DNA of 64,000 nucleotides from JABDJX01 sp039942715. Lineage in GTDB: Bacteria > Pseudomonadota > Alphaproteobacteria > Rhodobacterales > Rhodobacteraceae. The translations under genes were made by a program, and so were the position numbers. Below, piece by piece: positions 8,429 through 15,758 of the stretch. Location: NCBI GenBank assembly GCA_039942715.1, contig JBDVBY010000007.1, forward strand, positions 1 to 64,000, written 5' to 3'. The stretch's first letter is position 1. Every line of letters begins with the position of its first letter. The notes under the pieces were generated by a model, which was not told the DNA's origin, made no database searches, and saw only the letters and a list, made by a program, of their open reading frames with translations.

Positions 8429-9325
8429 TTACTCTGGTAACTTTAAGCCAACCTTTTGGGCGTACACGCGTGCGACGGCTGCGTCGTCGTCTTTTCCCCA
8501 GCCCATGTCTGCGGCTGCTTTGTATTGATCGAGCGCCGCTTGAGTGATGGGTGCGTCAAAGTTCGAGGCGTTTGCGATGTCGAGTACGATGCCTAGGTCT
8601 TTGGGCCAGATGTTCACCTGACTTCGCGGAGTGTAGTCGCCATCAATAATGTGTGGCGCGCGATTCTCGAGCATCCAACTTGTACCAGCGCATTTGCTGA
8701 TCACCTCGAGAAACTGAGCTGGTTCAATACCTTGAGTCATGCCCAGTGTGATCGCCTCGGCCATCGTTGCAAGATGCACGCCTGCCAACAATTGATTGAC
8801 GGCTTTCATCGCAGAACCAGAACCAGCCGCGTCGCCAAGCGCGAATACAGTTTCTGATGTGGCTTCAAGAGCGGGGCGGGCAGCGTCAAAGGCCGCCGGC
8901 GTGCCAGACGCCATGATTGACAAATGACCACTGGCCGCCTTGAGCGAGCCGCCAGAAATGGGCGCGTCCAGATAATGCACCCCGTATTCGGCGCAACGCG
9001 CTTCCATTGTTTTGGCAAATTCAGGCGGAACCGTTGCACAGGCCATAACGACCGCGCCTTTGGACATGTCTGGTACGATGCCTTGGTCGCCAAACAAGAC
9101 CTGTTCTGTTTGGGCGGCATTCAAAACAACAACGACCGCCACATCCAAAGCGCCAACGACCTCCACCAGATCGCCCGCCGCGCCGCCTTCATCGCGAAAA
9201 GAGTCCACTTGGGCCGCGACAACGTCAAAGCCATGGGTGGTTAGCCCTGCTTTCAGGCAACACCGCGCCATGCCTAAGCCCATTGATCCCAATCCAATAA
9301 CGGCAACTTTTGGTGATTGAGACAT
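8429..9325 (-). CDS. NAD-binding 3-hydroxyacid dehydrogenase, L-threonate dehydrogenase-like
   Basis: 298 residues of the beta-hydroxyacid dehydrogenase family. The N-terminal Rossmann motif is 'VAVIGLGSMGLGMA' (residues 6-19). The substrate motif is 'DAPISGGSLKAASG', and the catalytic lysine region is 'GSGSAMKAVNQLLAGVHLA' with Lys in MKAVNQ. The variant 'ISGGSLKAASG' and overall sequence recall L-threonate dehydrogenase (LtnD) more than 3-hydroxyisobutyrate dehydrogenase, but no LtnC/OtnI partners are adjacent. The start at 9325 (MSQSPKV) begins directly before the Rossmann fold; an upstream in-frame start would add an unrelated 14-residue stretch. It ends 22 bp from the tRNA. Confidence 0.85.
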   Translation of the reverse strand: MSQSPKVAVIGLGSMGLGMARCCLKAGLTTHGFDVVAAQVDSFRDEGGAAGDLVEVVGALDVAVVVVLNAAQTEQVLFGDQGIVPDMSKGAVVMACATVPPEFAKTMEARCAEYGVHYLDAPISGGSLKAASGHLSIMASGTPAAFDAARPALEATSETVFALGDAAGSGSAMKAVNQLLAGVHLATMAEAITLGMTQGIEPAQFLEVISKCAGTSWMLENRAPHIIDGDYTPRSQVNIWPKDLGIVLDIANASNFDAPITQAALDQYKAAADMGWGKDDDAAVARVYAQKVGLKLPE

Positions 9326-9392
9326 GGCCCATCCTGTGAATGATCTTGGTTTTGGGCAAGCTAGCATGCGGGATGGAAGATGCGAAAGCGCT

Positions 9393-10940
9393 CTAGCTTA
9401 GGTACGTGTGTTTGGTGAACTCTGCCTTCATCTCAGTGGCGCGCGTGCGGATCGCATCTAGGTCTTCGTCGGACTTTCGATCAAGGTTTCGAAGTTGAAA
9501 CCCCATGCGATGGTTCTTGCGAAACGCCTCTCCATTGCGATCAAGGAAATCCCAATAAAGCGTGGTGAACGGGCAGGCATCCTCGCCCACAGCCTTACTA
9601 GGGTTGTAGCGGCAATCGCCGCAATAGTTGCTCATCTTGTTGATATAGTTGCCAGAAGCAGAATAGGGCTTGGTCCCAACTATGCCGCCGTCGCCATGCT
9701 GGCTCATCCCCAGCACGTTGGGCAAGGACACCCAATCAATCGCGTCGGCGTACATCGACATATGCCAGCGGTGCACATCGTAGGGGCGCGCGCCAAGCAG
9801 CATCAGGAACAGGCCAAGCACCATCAGGCGCTGAATGTGGTGCGCATAGGCGTGGTCGATCAACTGTTGGACACCGTCTGCGACGCAGGCCATGTCTGTC
9901 TCGCCCGTCCAAAAAAACGCCGGCACATCCTGATCCGCGTTCAACCCGTTCATCTCGGCGTAATCAGGCATTTTCGTCCAATAGACACCGCGAATGAACT
10001 CTCGCCAGCCAAGAATTTGGCGCACGAATCCTTCGACACTGTTCAAAGGCGCATCGTCATCTTCATAAGCTTTCACAGCGGCGTTGATCGCATCGCGCGG
10101 ATCAAGCAGGTGGAGGTTTAGACAGGTCGATAGCCGTGAGTGGTACAAAAACGCCTCTCCGGTCACCATGGCGTCTTGATATTTACCAAAGTGGGGCAGG
10201 CGGTGCTCGATGAAGTCATCCAACGCTTTTTGCGCATCCTCAGCACTGACCGGATAGGCAAAATTCTCCAGTGTTCCAGGCGCGTCGGCAAAACGATCTT
10301 CGACCATCGCAATCACGTCGCGTGTCACGTTATCTGGCTTAAACTCCAGAGGCGGCGGAATTGTCGGTGGGCCGTCTTTGCCGAAAGTATCGCGGTTGTC
10401 GGCATCAAAATTCCATTGGCCGCCGATCGGCTTGCCCGCGTCCATCAAAATGCCTGTGCGTTTGCGCATGTCGCGATAGAAATACTCCATAATCAGAGAC
10501 TTGCGTCCTCCAGCGTGGTCGCGAAACTCTTTGATCGTGCTCATGAAATGCGTGTCATCCAGCGCTTCCAGTTCAATACTGGCTTCTTGGCAAACCGCTT
10601 TGATTGAAGCGCCGACGCGTGCATCGCCTGGCGTAACACAGACAACGCGTTCGACATCCTGCGCTTTGATCTGCGCGTTCAGTTCGGCCGCAATAGAGGT
10701 GTGTGTCTGCTCATCGTCAAGCGCGGTGTAAGTGACGTCAAAATCCTCATCCAAGAGGGCGTCGCGGAAGTGGCGCATCGCGGAAAAGAACAGGACAAGG
10801 CGTGCTTTATGTTGGGGTACATAGCTTGCCTCTTCATACGCTTCGACCATCAGAATGCGCGCCTGAGTTTCCCGTGCACGCTTTAGCGCAGGCGAGCCAA
10901 GCCAAAGCTGATCGCCCAATATCAGAACCAGTGTTTTCAT
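9393..10940 (-). CDS. Fe-S cluster photolyase / cryptochrome (PhrB type)
   Basis: 515 residues, the size of the FeS-BCP clade, which repairs UV (6-4) photoproducts or acts as a light sensor. The N-terminal alpha/beta domain starts 'MKTLVLILGDQL', as in deoxyribodipyrimidine photolyase-related proteins. Four cysteines at about 352, 440, 443 and 456 (Y-C-G-D-C and D-A-C-P-F) match the spacing of the 4Fe-4S ligands in characterised PhrB. The FAD site region includes 'LGWREFIRGVYW'. ATG 10940 is chosen; an in-frame Met three codons upstream is possible. It is divergent from the isopropylmalate-dehydrogenase-like gene. Confidence 0.93.
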   Translation of the reverse strand: MKTLVLILGDQLWLGSPALKRARETQARILMVEAYEEASYVPQHKARLVLFFSAMRHFRDALLDEDFDVTYTALDDEQTHTSIAAELNAQIKAQDVERVVCVTPGDARVGASIKAVCQEASIELEALDDTHFMSTIKEFRDHAGGRKSLIMEYFYRDMRKRTGILMDAGKPIGGQWNFDADNRDTFGKDGPPTIPPPLEFKPDNVTRDVIAMVEDRFADAPGTLENFAYPVSAEDAQKALDDFIEHRLPHFGKYQDAMVTGEAFLYHSRLSTCLNLHLLDPRDAINAAVKAYEDDDAPLNSVEGFVRQILGWREFIRGVYWTKMPDYAEMNGLNADQDVPAFFWTGETDMACVADGVQQLIDHAYAHHIQRLMVLGLFLMLLGARPYDVHRWHMSMYADAIDWVSLPNVLGMSQHGDGGIVGTKPYSASGNYINKMSNYCGDCRYNPSKAVGEDACPFTTLYWDFLDRNGEAFRKNHRMGFQLRNLDRKSDEDLDAIRTRATEMKAEFTKHTYLS

Positions 10941-11050
10941 GAAACGCAACCTAAGGCGCCAAGGCCATCACTCAACCCCAGATTATACTTGCCGAAGGGC
11001 TGGGAATGCGTGCATTAGTGTATACCTTAAAGAGGGTGAGTGCTCAGACT

Positions 11051-12130
11051 ATGAAAATTGCTGTGATCAAGGGCGACGGAATCGGTGTCGATGTAACGGG
11101 AGCCACGCTTGAATTGGTGGACGCAGCACTTGCGGGCGCTGGTGCGGACAGTCTGTCCTATGAAGAGATTAGCGCAGGCGCTGGCTATTTTGCCAAAACC
11201 GGGAAAGACATCGAAGACGGTGGTGAAGAGCGTGCCGGGGCGGCAGATGCGATTTTCCTCGGTGCAATTGGCCTACCCTCGATCCGCCATAGCGATGGAA
11301 CCGAAATTTCTCCGCACCTGAGGCTACGTGATCGTTTCGGACTTTATGCTGGCGTGCGCCCGGTCAAAGCCTATCCAAATGCGCCGCAACGCCTTGCTGA
11401 TCCGCGTGCGGCCAAGATCGACATGATCATTTTGCGCGAGTCGACTGAAGGGCTGTTTTACTCCGCTGCAGCCCACAAGCGCAGCGAAATCATCGGTGAC
11501 GAAGAGGTGCGCGACACCCTGCGCATCACGCGCGCAACCACTGAAAAGCTGCACCACTTTGGCTTTAAGTTGGCGCAAAAGCGCAAGGCGCGCGGATATG
11601 CGGGCAAAATGACCTGCGTCGATAAGGCGAATGTGTTTGCCTCAATGGCGTTTTTTCGCAAGATCTATGACGAGGTCGCTCAAGAATATCCTGAGATCGC
11701 AACAGATTACGCCTATGTCGATGCGCAAGCGCTGAATCTGATCCGCCAACCTTGGGACTATGATGTGATGGTCATGGAAAACATGTTTGGCGATATCCTC
11801 TCCGACCTTGCCGGTGGTCTGGTGGGCGGTATGGGCATGGCGGCCTGCGCTGAAATTGGTGATGAGCATGGGCTTTTCCAGCCTGCCCACGGCAGTGCGC
11901 CCGACATCATAGGGCAAGACAAGGCGAACCCGTTGGCTGCGATCCTAAGTGGCGCGTTGATGTTGGACTATCTGGAAGAGAAGTCTGGCGATGCGCGCTA
12001 TGGCGCTGCCGCACGTGCTATCGAGAACGCCGTAGATCAGGGGTTTGCCGCCAATGAAATCCGCCCGATGGAATTTGGCGGCGACATGGGCACCAAGGCT
12101 GTGACCGACGCGGTCGGCGCGCGGATTTAA
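11051..12130 (+). CDS. Isocitrate/isopropylmalate dehydrogenase family protein, tartrate-dehydrogenase-like
   Basis: 359 residues of the beta-decarboxylating dehydrogenase family. The N-terminus 'KIAVIKGDGIGVDV' is followed by substrate-arginine region 'SPHLRLRDRFGLYAGVRPVK', 'RESTEGLFYS', the lysine motif 'CVDKANVFASM', the metal-binding 'ENMFGDILSDLAGGLVGGMG', and the cofactor motif 'QPAHGSAPDIIGQDKANP'. It differs from canonical LeuB in the N-terminal loop and lacks leuCD neighbours, while leuA lies 3.6 kb away on the other strand. A tartrate/malate or other (R)-malate-like substrate is possible. The start ATG at 11051 precedes the first beta strand; the frame is open back to 11006. It overlaps the hydrolase gene tail-to-tail by 4 bp. 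Confidence 0.85.
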   Translation: MKIAVIKGDGIGVDVTGATLELVDAALAGAGADSLSYEEISAGAGYFAKTGKDIEDGGEERAGAADAIFLGAIGLPSIRHSDGTEISPHLRLRDRFGLYAGVRPVKAYPNAPQRLADPRAAKIDMIILRESTEGLFYSAAAHKRSEIIGDEEVRDTLRITRATTEKLHHFGFKLAQKRKARGYAGKMTCVDKANVFASMAFFRKIYDEVAQEYPEIATDYAYVDAQALNLIRQPWDYDVMVMENMFGDILSDLAGGLVGGMGMAACAEIGDEHGLFQPAHGSAPDIIGQDKANPLAAILSGALMLDYLEEKSGDARYGAAARAIENAVDQGFAANEIRPMEFGGDMGTKAVTDAVGARI

Positions 12131-13008
12131 AGCGCTTTTTCAAACTGCGCGCGCATCAACGTGGCGATCTGATCCGGGCGTTCTTCGGCCATATAATGCG
12201 TGGTGTCCAACGCATGACCACTTACGTTTTCAGCACGCGTTTGCCATAGGGCTAGGGGATCAAACGCTTTGCCGATAATGCCCTTTGAGCCCCAATATAC
12301 CTGCAGCGGCATGGTGAGTTTCGCACCCTTATCCGCATCGTCATGCGCAATATCTATCGTGGCGGCCGCTCGGTAATCCTCGCACATTGCGTGGATGGCA
12401 TCACCTTGAAAATACTTCAAATATTCGGTCTGCGCTTCGGGGATAAAAGGTGTTTCGCCCTTGGTTTGGATACTGCACTTGCTCCGCCAGAACGCCTCTG
12501 GGTCCTGCAATATCATCTCTTCAGGGAAGGGCGCGGGCTGGATCAGAAAGAACCAGTGCCAATAGGCGCGCGCGAAGGCATCCGAAGTGTTTGCATACAT
12601 CTCACGCGTCGGCGCTATGTCCAAAAGCGTCATCGCTATCGCAGCATCCGGTGTGTCTATCCCCAAACGATGCGCGACGCGTGCACCGCGATCATGGGCT
12701 CCGATCAGGAAGCGTTTGTGCCCAAGCCGCTCCATCACAGCGCAGATGTCACTCGCCATCGCGCGTTTAGAGTAGGGGGCGTGCGTAGCATCGCTTTCGG
12801 GTTTGTCCGAACGTCCATAGCCACGCAGATCCGGGCAAATTACGTGATAATCATCGGCCAATAGGGGCGCAACGCCGTGCCACATCGCGCTTGTCTGCGG
12901 ATACCCATGCAACAGGACCACGCCGGGGCCATTGCGCTTGCCGCCGTGGCGCACAAAAAGAGTGGCACCGTTCCCTTCAACCCGCTCTTCTGAAAACCCG
13001 TCAAACAC
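12127..13008 (-). CDS. Alpha/beta hydrolase, haloacetate (fluoroacetate) dehalogenase-like
   Basis: 293 residues. The nucleophile elbow carries Asp, not Ser: 'GAHDRGARVAHRLG' with Asp106, followed by the two arginines that bind the carboxylate in fluoroacetate dehalogenases. The oxyanion region is 'LLHGYPQTSAMW'; the aromatic/His halide pocket fits 'RAYWHWFF', and the base is in 'LDTTHYMAEE'. These residues support hydrolytic cleavage of 2-haloacids to glycolate-type products, although substrate choice cannot be read from sequence. Translation starts at GTG 13008, immediately after the stop of the upstream TPR gene, so the two are probably coupled. Confidence 0.85.
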   Translation of the reverse strand: MFDGFSEERVEGNGATLFVRHGGKRNGPGVVLLHGYPQTSAMWHGVAPLLADDYHVICPDLRGYGRSDKPESDATHAPYSKRAMASDICAVMERLGHKRFLIGAHDRGARVAHRLGIDTPDAAIAMTLLDIAPTREMYANTSDAFARAYWHWFFLIQPAPFPEEMILQDPEAFWRSKCSIQTKGETPFIPEAQTEYLKYFQGDAIHAMCEDYRAAATIDIAHDDADKGAKLTMPLQVYWGSKGIIGKAFDPLALWQTRAENVSGHALDTTHYMAEERPDQIATLMRAQFEKAL

Positions 13009-13563
13009 CTAAAGCTTGCGGCCTTCGACCTGTCGTTCCAAGCGCACCATCGCCTCGGTTAGCCCCTGTTGGTTTGGGTTGATCTTTTCAACCTCGCGCC
13101 ATGTGGCCAGCGCCTCTTCCGGCCGCTCGATCTCTTCCAAGATTAGGGCCAGACCACTCATTGCACCGAAATGGCGGGGATTGAGTTGTAGCGTGCGACG
13201 TATATCTTCCAAGGAAAGCCCGTACTTGCCCGCTTGGAAATACGCTGTCGCGCGCCCGTTATAGGCTTCGGCAAAATCAGGCGCATGATCGGCAAGGGCG
13301 GTGAAATGTTCGATCGCGAGCTTTGTATCGCCCTCTGTCAGCGCATCTCGCCCACGTTCTAACAGCAGATCCATTGCATCTGAGCCGGACTGCGACCAAA
13401 TCTCGTAAATCCGCCCGCTGATTTGTTCAGCATCTGCTTCGCCCGCATTCAAAAGCCCTTCGTGCAAGGCTTCAAGTTCGACATCATCGGCCAAAACCGG
13501 GCCGCAAAGCACCACGCTGGCGGCAAGTGCCGCAACGACCTGTTTGAGAAATGAAAGTTTCAT
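13009..13563 (-). CDS. Exported tetratricopeptide-repeat protein
   Basis: 184 residues. A signal peptide (about 1-25, ending 'GPVLA') is followed by two to three TPR units: 'GDTKLAIEHFTALADHAPDF', then 'AEAYNGRATAYFQAGKYG', 'LEDIRRTLQLNPRHF' and 'RPEEALATWREVEKINPN'. Such proteins are periplasmic scaffolds; no partner can be named. The start MKLSF at 13563 is chosen; an ATG two codons upstream (13569) is equally possible and no strong ribosome site separates them. Its stop codon directly abuts the GTG of the dehalogenase-like gene. Confidence 0.85.
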   Translation of the reverse strand: MKLSFLKQVVAALAASVVLCGPVLADDVELEALHEGLLNAGEADAEQISGRIYEIWSQSGSDAMDLLLERGRDALTEGDTKLAIEHFTALADHAPDFAEAYNGRATAYFQAGKYGLSLEDIRRTLQLNPRHFGAMSGLALILEEIERPEEALATWREVEKINPNQQGLTEAMVRLERQVEGRKL

Positions 13564-13637
13564 GCGCATAACAATGGCAAGTGTAGCGAAAATTCGGGCG
13601 AAATCGAGACCCGTAACAGTCAAGTGAAGGATTAATT

Positions 13638-13928
13638 ATGAGCGACGTTATCGAAAAGGCCGTGGCCAAGTTGAATGAAAAACTGGCGGACAGCGGATTT
13701 GATGGCACGGCCAAGTTTGTCATCGAGGGCGAAGGCGCTATCATGCTTGACGCAAACGGCGCGCGCGCAGGAGACGAAGAAGCCGAAGTGACAATGACTG
13801 CGGATGCCGAAACGTTTCAGGATATTCTGTCGGGCGATCTGAACCCAACGACGGCTTTTATGACGCAAAAACTGGCTGTTGACGGAGATATGGGGGCGGC
13901 GATGCGCCTCGCCCCTGCATTGGGATAG
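13638..13928 (+). CDS. SCP2 sterol-binding-domain protein
   Basis: 96 residues, a single SCP2 domain: 'GTAKFVIEGEGAIMLDANG', 'AEVTMTADAETFQDILSGDL' and the lipid-tunnel helix 'DMGAAMRLAPALG'. Family members bind hydrophobic ligands in the cytoplasm; the ligand here is unknown. AAGGATTA precedes the ATG. The stop codon overlaps the GTG start of the next hydrolase by one base, so the lipid-binding protein and the lysophospholipase-like enzyme are likely translated together. Confidence 0.92.
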   Translation: MSDVIEKAVAKLNEKLADSGFDGTAKFVIEGEGAIMLDANGARAGDEEAEVTMTADAETFQDILSGDLNPTTAFMTQKLAVDGDMGAAMRLAPALG

Positions 13929-14860
13929 TGACAGCCGCTCCGTTTCACGCAGAGTTGGCCCAAGCGCCGCCCGGCGGCGAATTGCTGTGGCGCACAACAA
14001 GCGATGGCGTGCGTCTGCGTGTGGGGATTTGGAAACCGCCCGAAGCGAAAGGCACGATACTTCTGCTACCCGGGCGCACCGAGTTTATTGAAAAATATGG
14101 GCGTGTTATCAGTACTTTGGTCGACGCAGAATTCGCTGTGTCGATAATTGATTGGCGCGGGCAGGGGTATTCTGATCGGCTCACGGACGATATTGCCTTG
14201 GGACATGTGGGCTCTTTTTCAGACTACCAAATTGATCTGAAGGCCATGGTTGATGCAACCCAAGAGGCTGGATTTCCGCAACCCTGGCATGTCGTCTCGC
14301 ACTCTATGGGCGGCAACATCGCACTGCGGGCTTTGATTGATGGGCTGGACGTCAAAAGCACAGTTTTCTCCGCCCCGATGTGGGGTATCCACATTCCCGT
14401 CAGCAAAAGGTTAGCGGCGAGTGTTTTACCCACTTTGGCGCGCGTGTCTGGAAAAGAGTTGGAGTATTTACCGGGTACAAGCCAAACGTCATATTTGTTG
14501 GAGAATGGGTTTGAAAACAACCTGTTGACTAGCGACAATGACCACTTTGTTTATTTGTCAGAGCTCTCACAGACAGCACCTGAGCTTGCGCTGGGCGGTC
14601 CGTCGATCCATTGGTTTGCTCAGGCTCAGGCGGAGTGTAGCGCACTCTTTCAAGCCCCGCGCCCAGATGTGCCGGTTCATACGTTTTATGGCACAGAAGA
14701 AGGCATCGTTGAGCCAAACGCCATCCGCAAAATGCACGAAAACTGGCCAAGCAGCACTTTGACTGTGATCAGTGATGCGCGGCACGAATTGATGATGGAA
14801 GCACCGCTGCCGCGCCAAACATTTCTAGACAAAGCGTTGGAATTTTTGGACGCGGGTTAG
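13928..14860 (+). CDS. Alpha/beta hydrolase, monoacylglycerol lipase / lysophospholipase type
   Basis: 310 residues, serine-hydrolase fold. 'LLLPGRTEFIEKYG' forms the oxyanion region, 'DWRGQGYSDRL' follows, the nucleophile elbow is S-H-S-M-G-G in 'VVSHSMGGNIALR', and the late acid/base residues lie in 'GTEEGIVEPNA' and 'SDARHELMME'. This is the PldB-like pattern, cleaving acyl chains from monoacylglycerols or lysolipids. It begins at a GTG that overlaps the SCP2 stop, placing it in an operon with a lipid-binding protein. The reading frame converges with the small Cys-motif gene, overlapping by 4 bp. Confidence 0.88.
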   Translation: MTAAPFHAELAQAPPGGELLWRTTSDGVRLRVGIWKPPEAKGTILLLPGRTEFIEKYGRVISTLVDAEFAVSIIDWRGQGYSDRLTDDIALGHVGSFSDYQIDLKAMVDATQEAGFPQPWHVVSHSMGGNIALRALIDGLDVKSTVFSAPMWGIHIPVSKRLAASVLPTLARVSGKELEYLPGTSQTSYLLENGFENNLLTSDNDHFVYLSELSQTAPELALGGPSIHWFAQAQAECSALFQAPRPDVPVHTFYGTEEGIVEPNAIRKMHENWPSSTLTVISDARHELMMEAPLPRQTFLDKALEFLDAG

Positions 14861-15075
14861 GCTGCGGCTTTGCGTTTCTTTGCAGGCTTGGCAGAAACCT
14901 GTCCTTTGGGCGCAAATCCCAAAACGTCCAAAAGTCTGTCAGGTTCAAGGAAACCGTCATACTGAAAGTTCATCTCGGCAGTTTTTGTCTCTTCCTTCGT
15001 CGGCATGCTTGGACAAGGCGAGACGCCCTGCAAAAAACACCGACCTGATTTACGACAATGCTTAAAACCACACAT
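14857..15075 (-). CDS. Small protein with N-terminal C-x4-C-x5-C motif
   Basis: 72 residues from ATG 15075, which has AAGGTGGG at a suitable distance. It begins 'MCGFKHCRKSGRCFLQG' and continues 'SPCPSMPTKE', so four closely set Cys plus His and many basic residues form a possible small zinc-binding head, followed by a helical part and a basic, Ala/Lys-rich tail (AKKRKAAA). Similar short proteins with C-x(4)-C-x(5)-C heads occur in Alphaproteobacteria without known role. A longer frame to 15249 exists, but codons before 15075 look like intergenic sequence. Confidence 0.6.
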   Translation of the reverse strand: MCGFKHCRKSGRCFLQGVSPCPSMPTKEETKTAEMNFQYDGFLEPDRLLDVLGFAPKGQVSAKPAKKRKAAA

Positions 15076-15249
15076 TTGACCCACCTTACTTATTACTAAG
15101 CCAAAACACACTTGGCCCATTTCGTTTGCACCGATCTTGCTCGGTTCTGATTTAAAAAAAGGCGCGCTCCAATCCCCACCGGAGCGCGCCTTGCCCCACC
15201 CAGCCGGACCAGGCGCGCAATCACTCGCGCCACGGTGTCCGGTGAGCAT

Positions 15250-15720
15250 TCCTATTTACATAAAATTATCGAGACAGGGACGCGACCTGATGCGCGCTGA
15301 GCTGTTCACAAGATGAAGTTTGGGAGTGGTAGCGACAGACCAATTCTTTGAGGGTCGCGCATTGATATTCGCAGGCGCCGATATTGCGACTCTTGCGTCG
15401 GACAAAGCTTTCTTTTTGCGGAACGGAACGCACATTACGCCCGCACAGAAAGCCTTTATAGAAACAAAACACGACCGAACCATCGCTACCACCATCACCA
15501 AATACACACACACAAGGTCGAAAAAACTTAGAGGGACACTGTCGACCTTGGAGACATTCTTAGGGCAGAAATGTGGCAGATTTTTGGCGCAAACTCTGTT
15601 TATAGATGCTGATTGCGGCGGTTATCCAAGGGACTGGGCCTTGATTGTATGACCTTGCGCAACAATTAACGAATTTACCCAAAAGCGCCCGTCAATTTGG
15701 GCAAAATTGGGGCAAATGGC
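15250..15720. other. Gap without an assigned gene
   Basis: About 470 bp between the Cys-motif gene and the leuA terminator. Short frames exist on both strands (rightward about 15320-15652 from a TTG; leftward about 15266-15511), but they overlap each other, lack good ribosome sites and none is recognised. A decayed small gene is possible. A short (CA)n-like stretch lies at about 15503-15511. No tRNA or clear promoter was found. Confidence 0.4.
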
Positions 15721-15748
15721 GGCCCCGGTATCTTGCTCTACCGGGGCC
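15721..15748 (-). terminator. Hairpin terminator after leuA
   Basis: GGCCCCGGTA (15721-15730) and TACCGGGGCC (15739-15748) form a perfect 10-bp GC-rich stem with an 8-nt loop, 10 bp beyond the leuA stop. The T-tract on the minus strand is poor (GCCATTTG), but the stem is strong and well placed. Confidence 0.65.
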
Positions 15749-15758
15749 TGTAATTCGG

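Noticed and set aside
9495..10121. 208-codon frame antisense to the photolyase
   Set aside because: All four Fe-S cysteines and conserved motifs lie on the other strand; shadow frame.
15503..15511. Short (CA)n repeat
   Set aside because: Too short to be a meaningful repeat or element.
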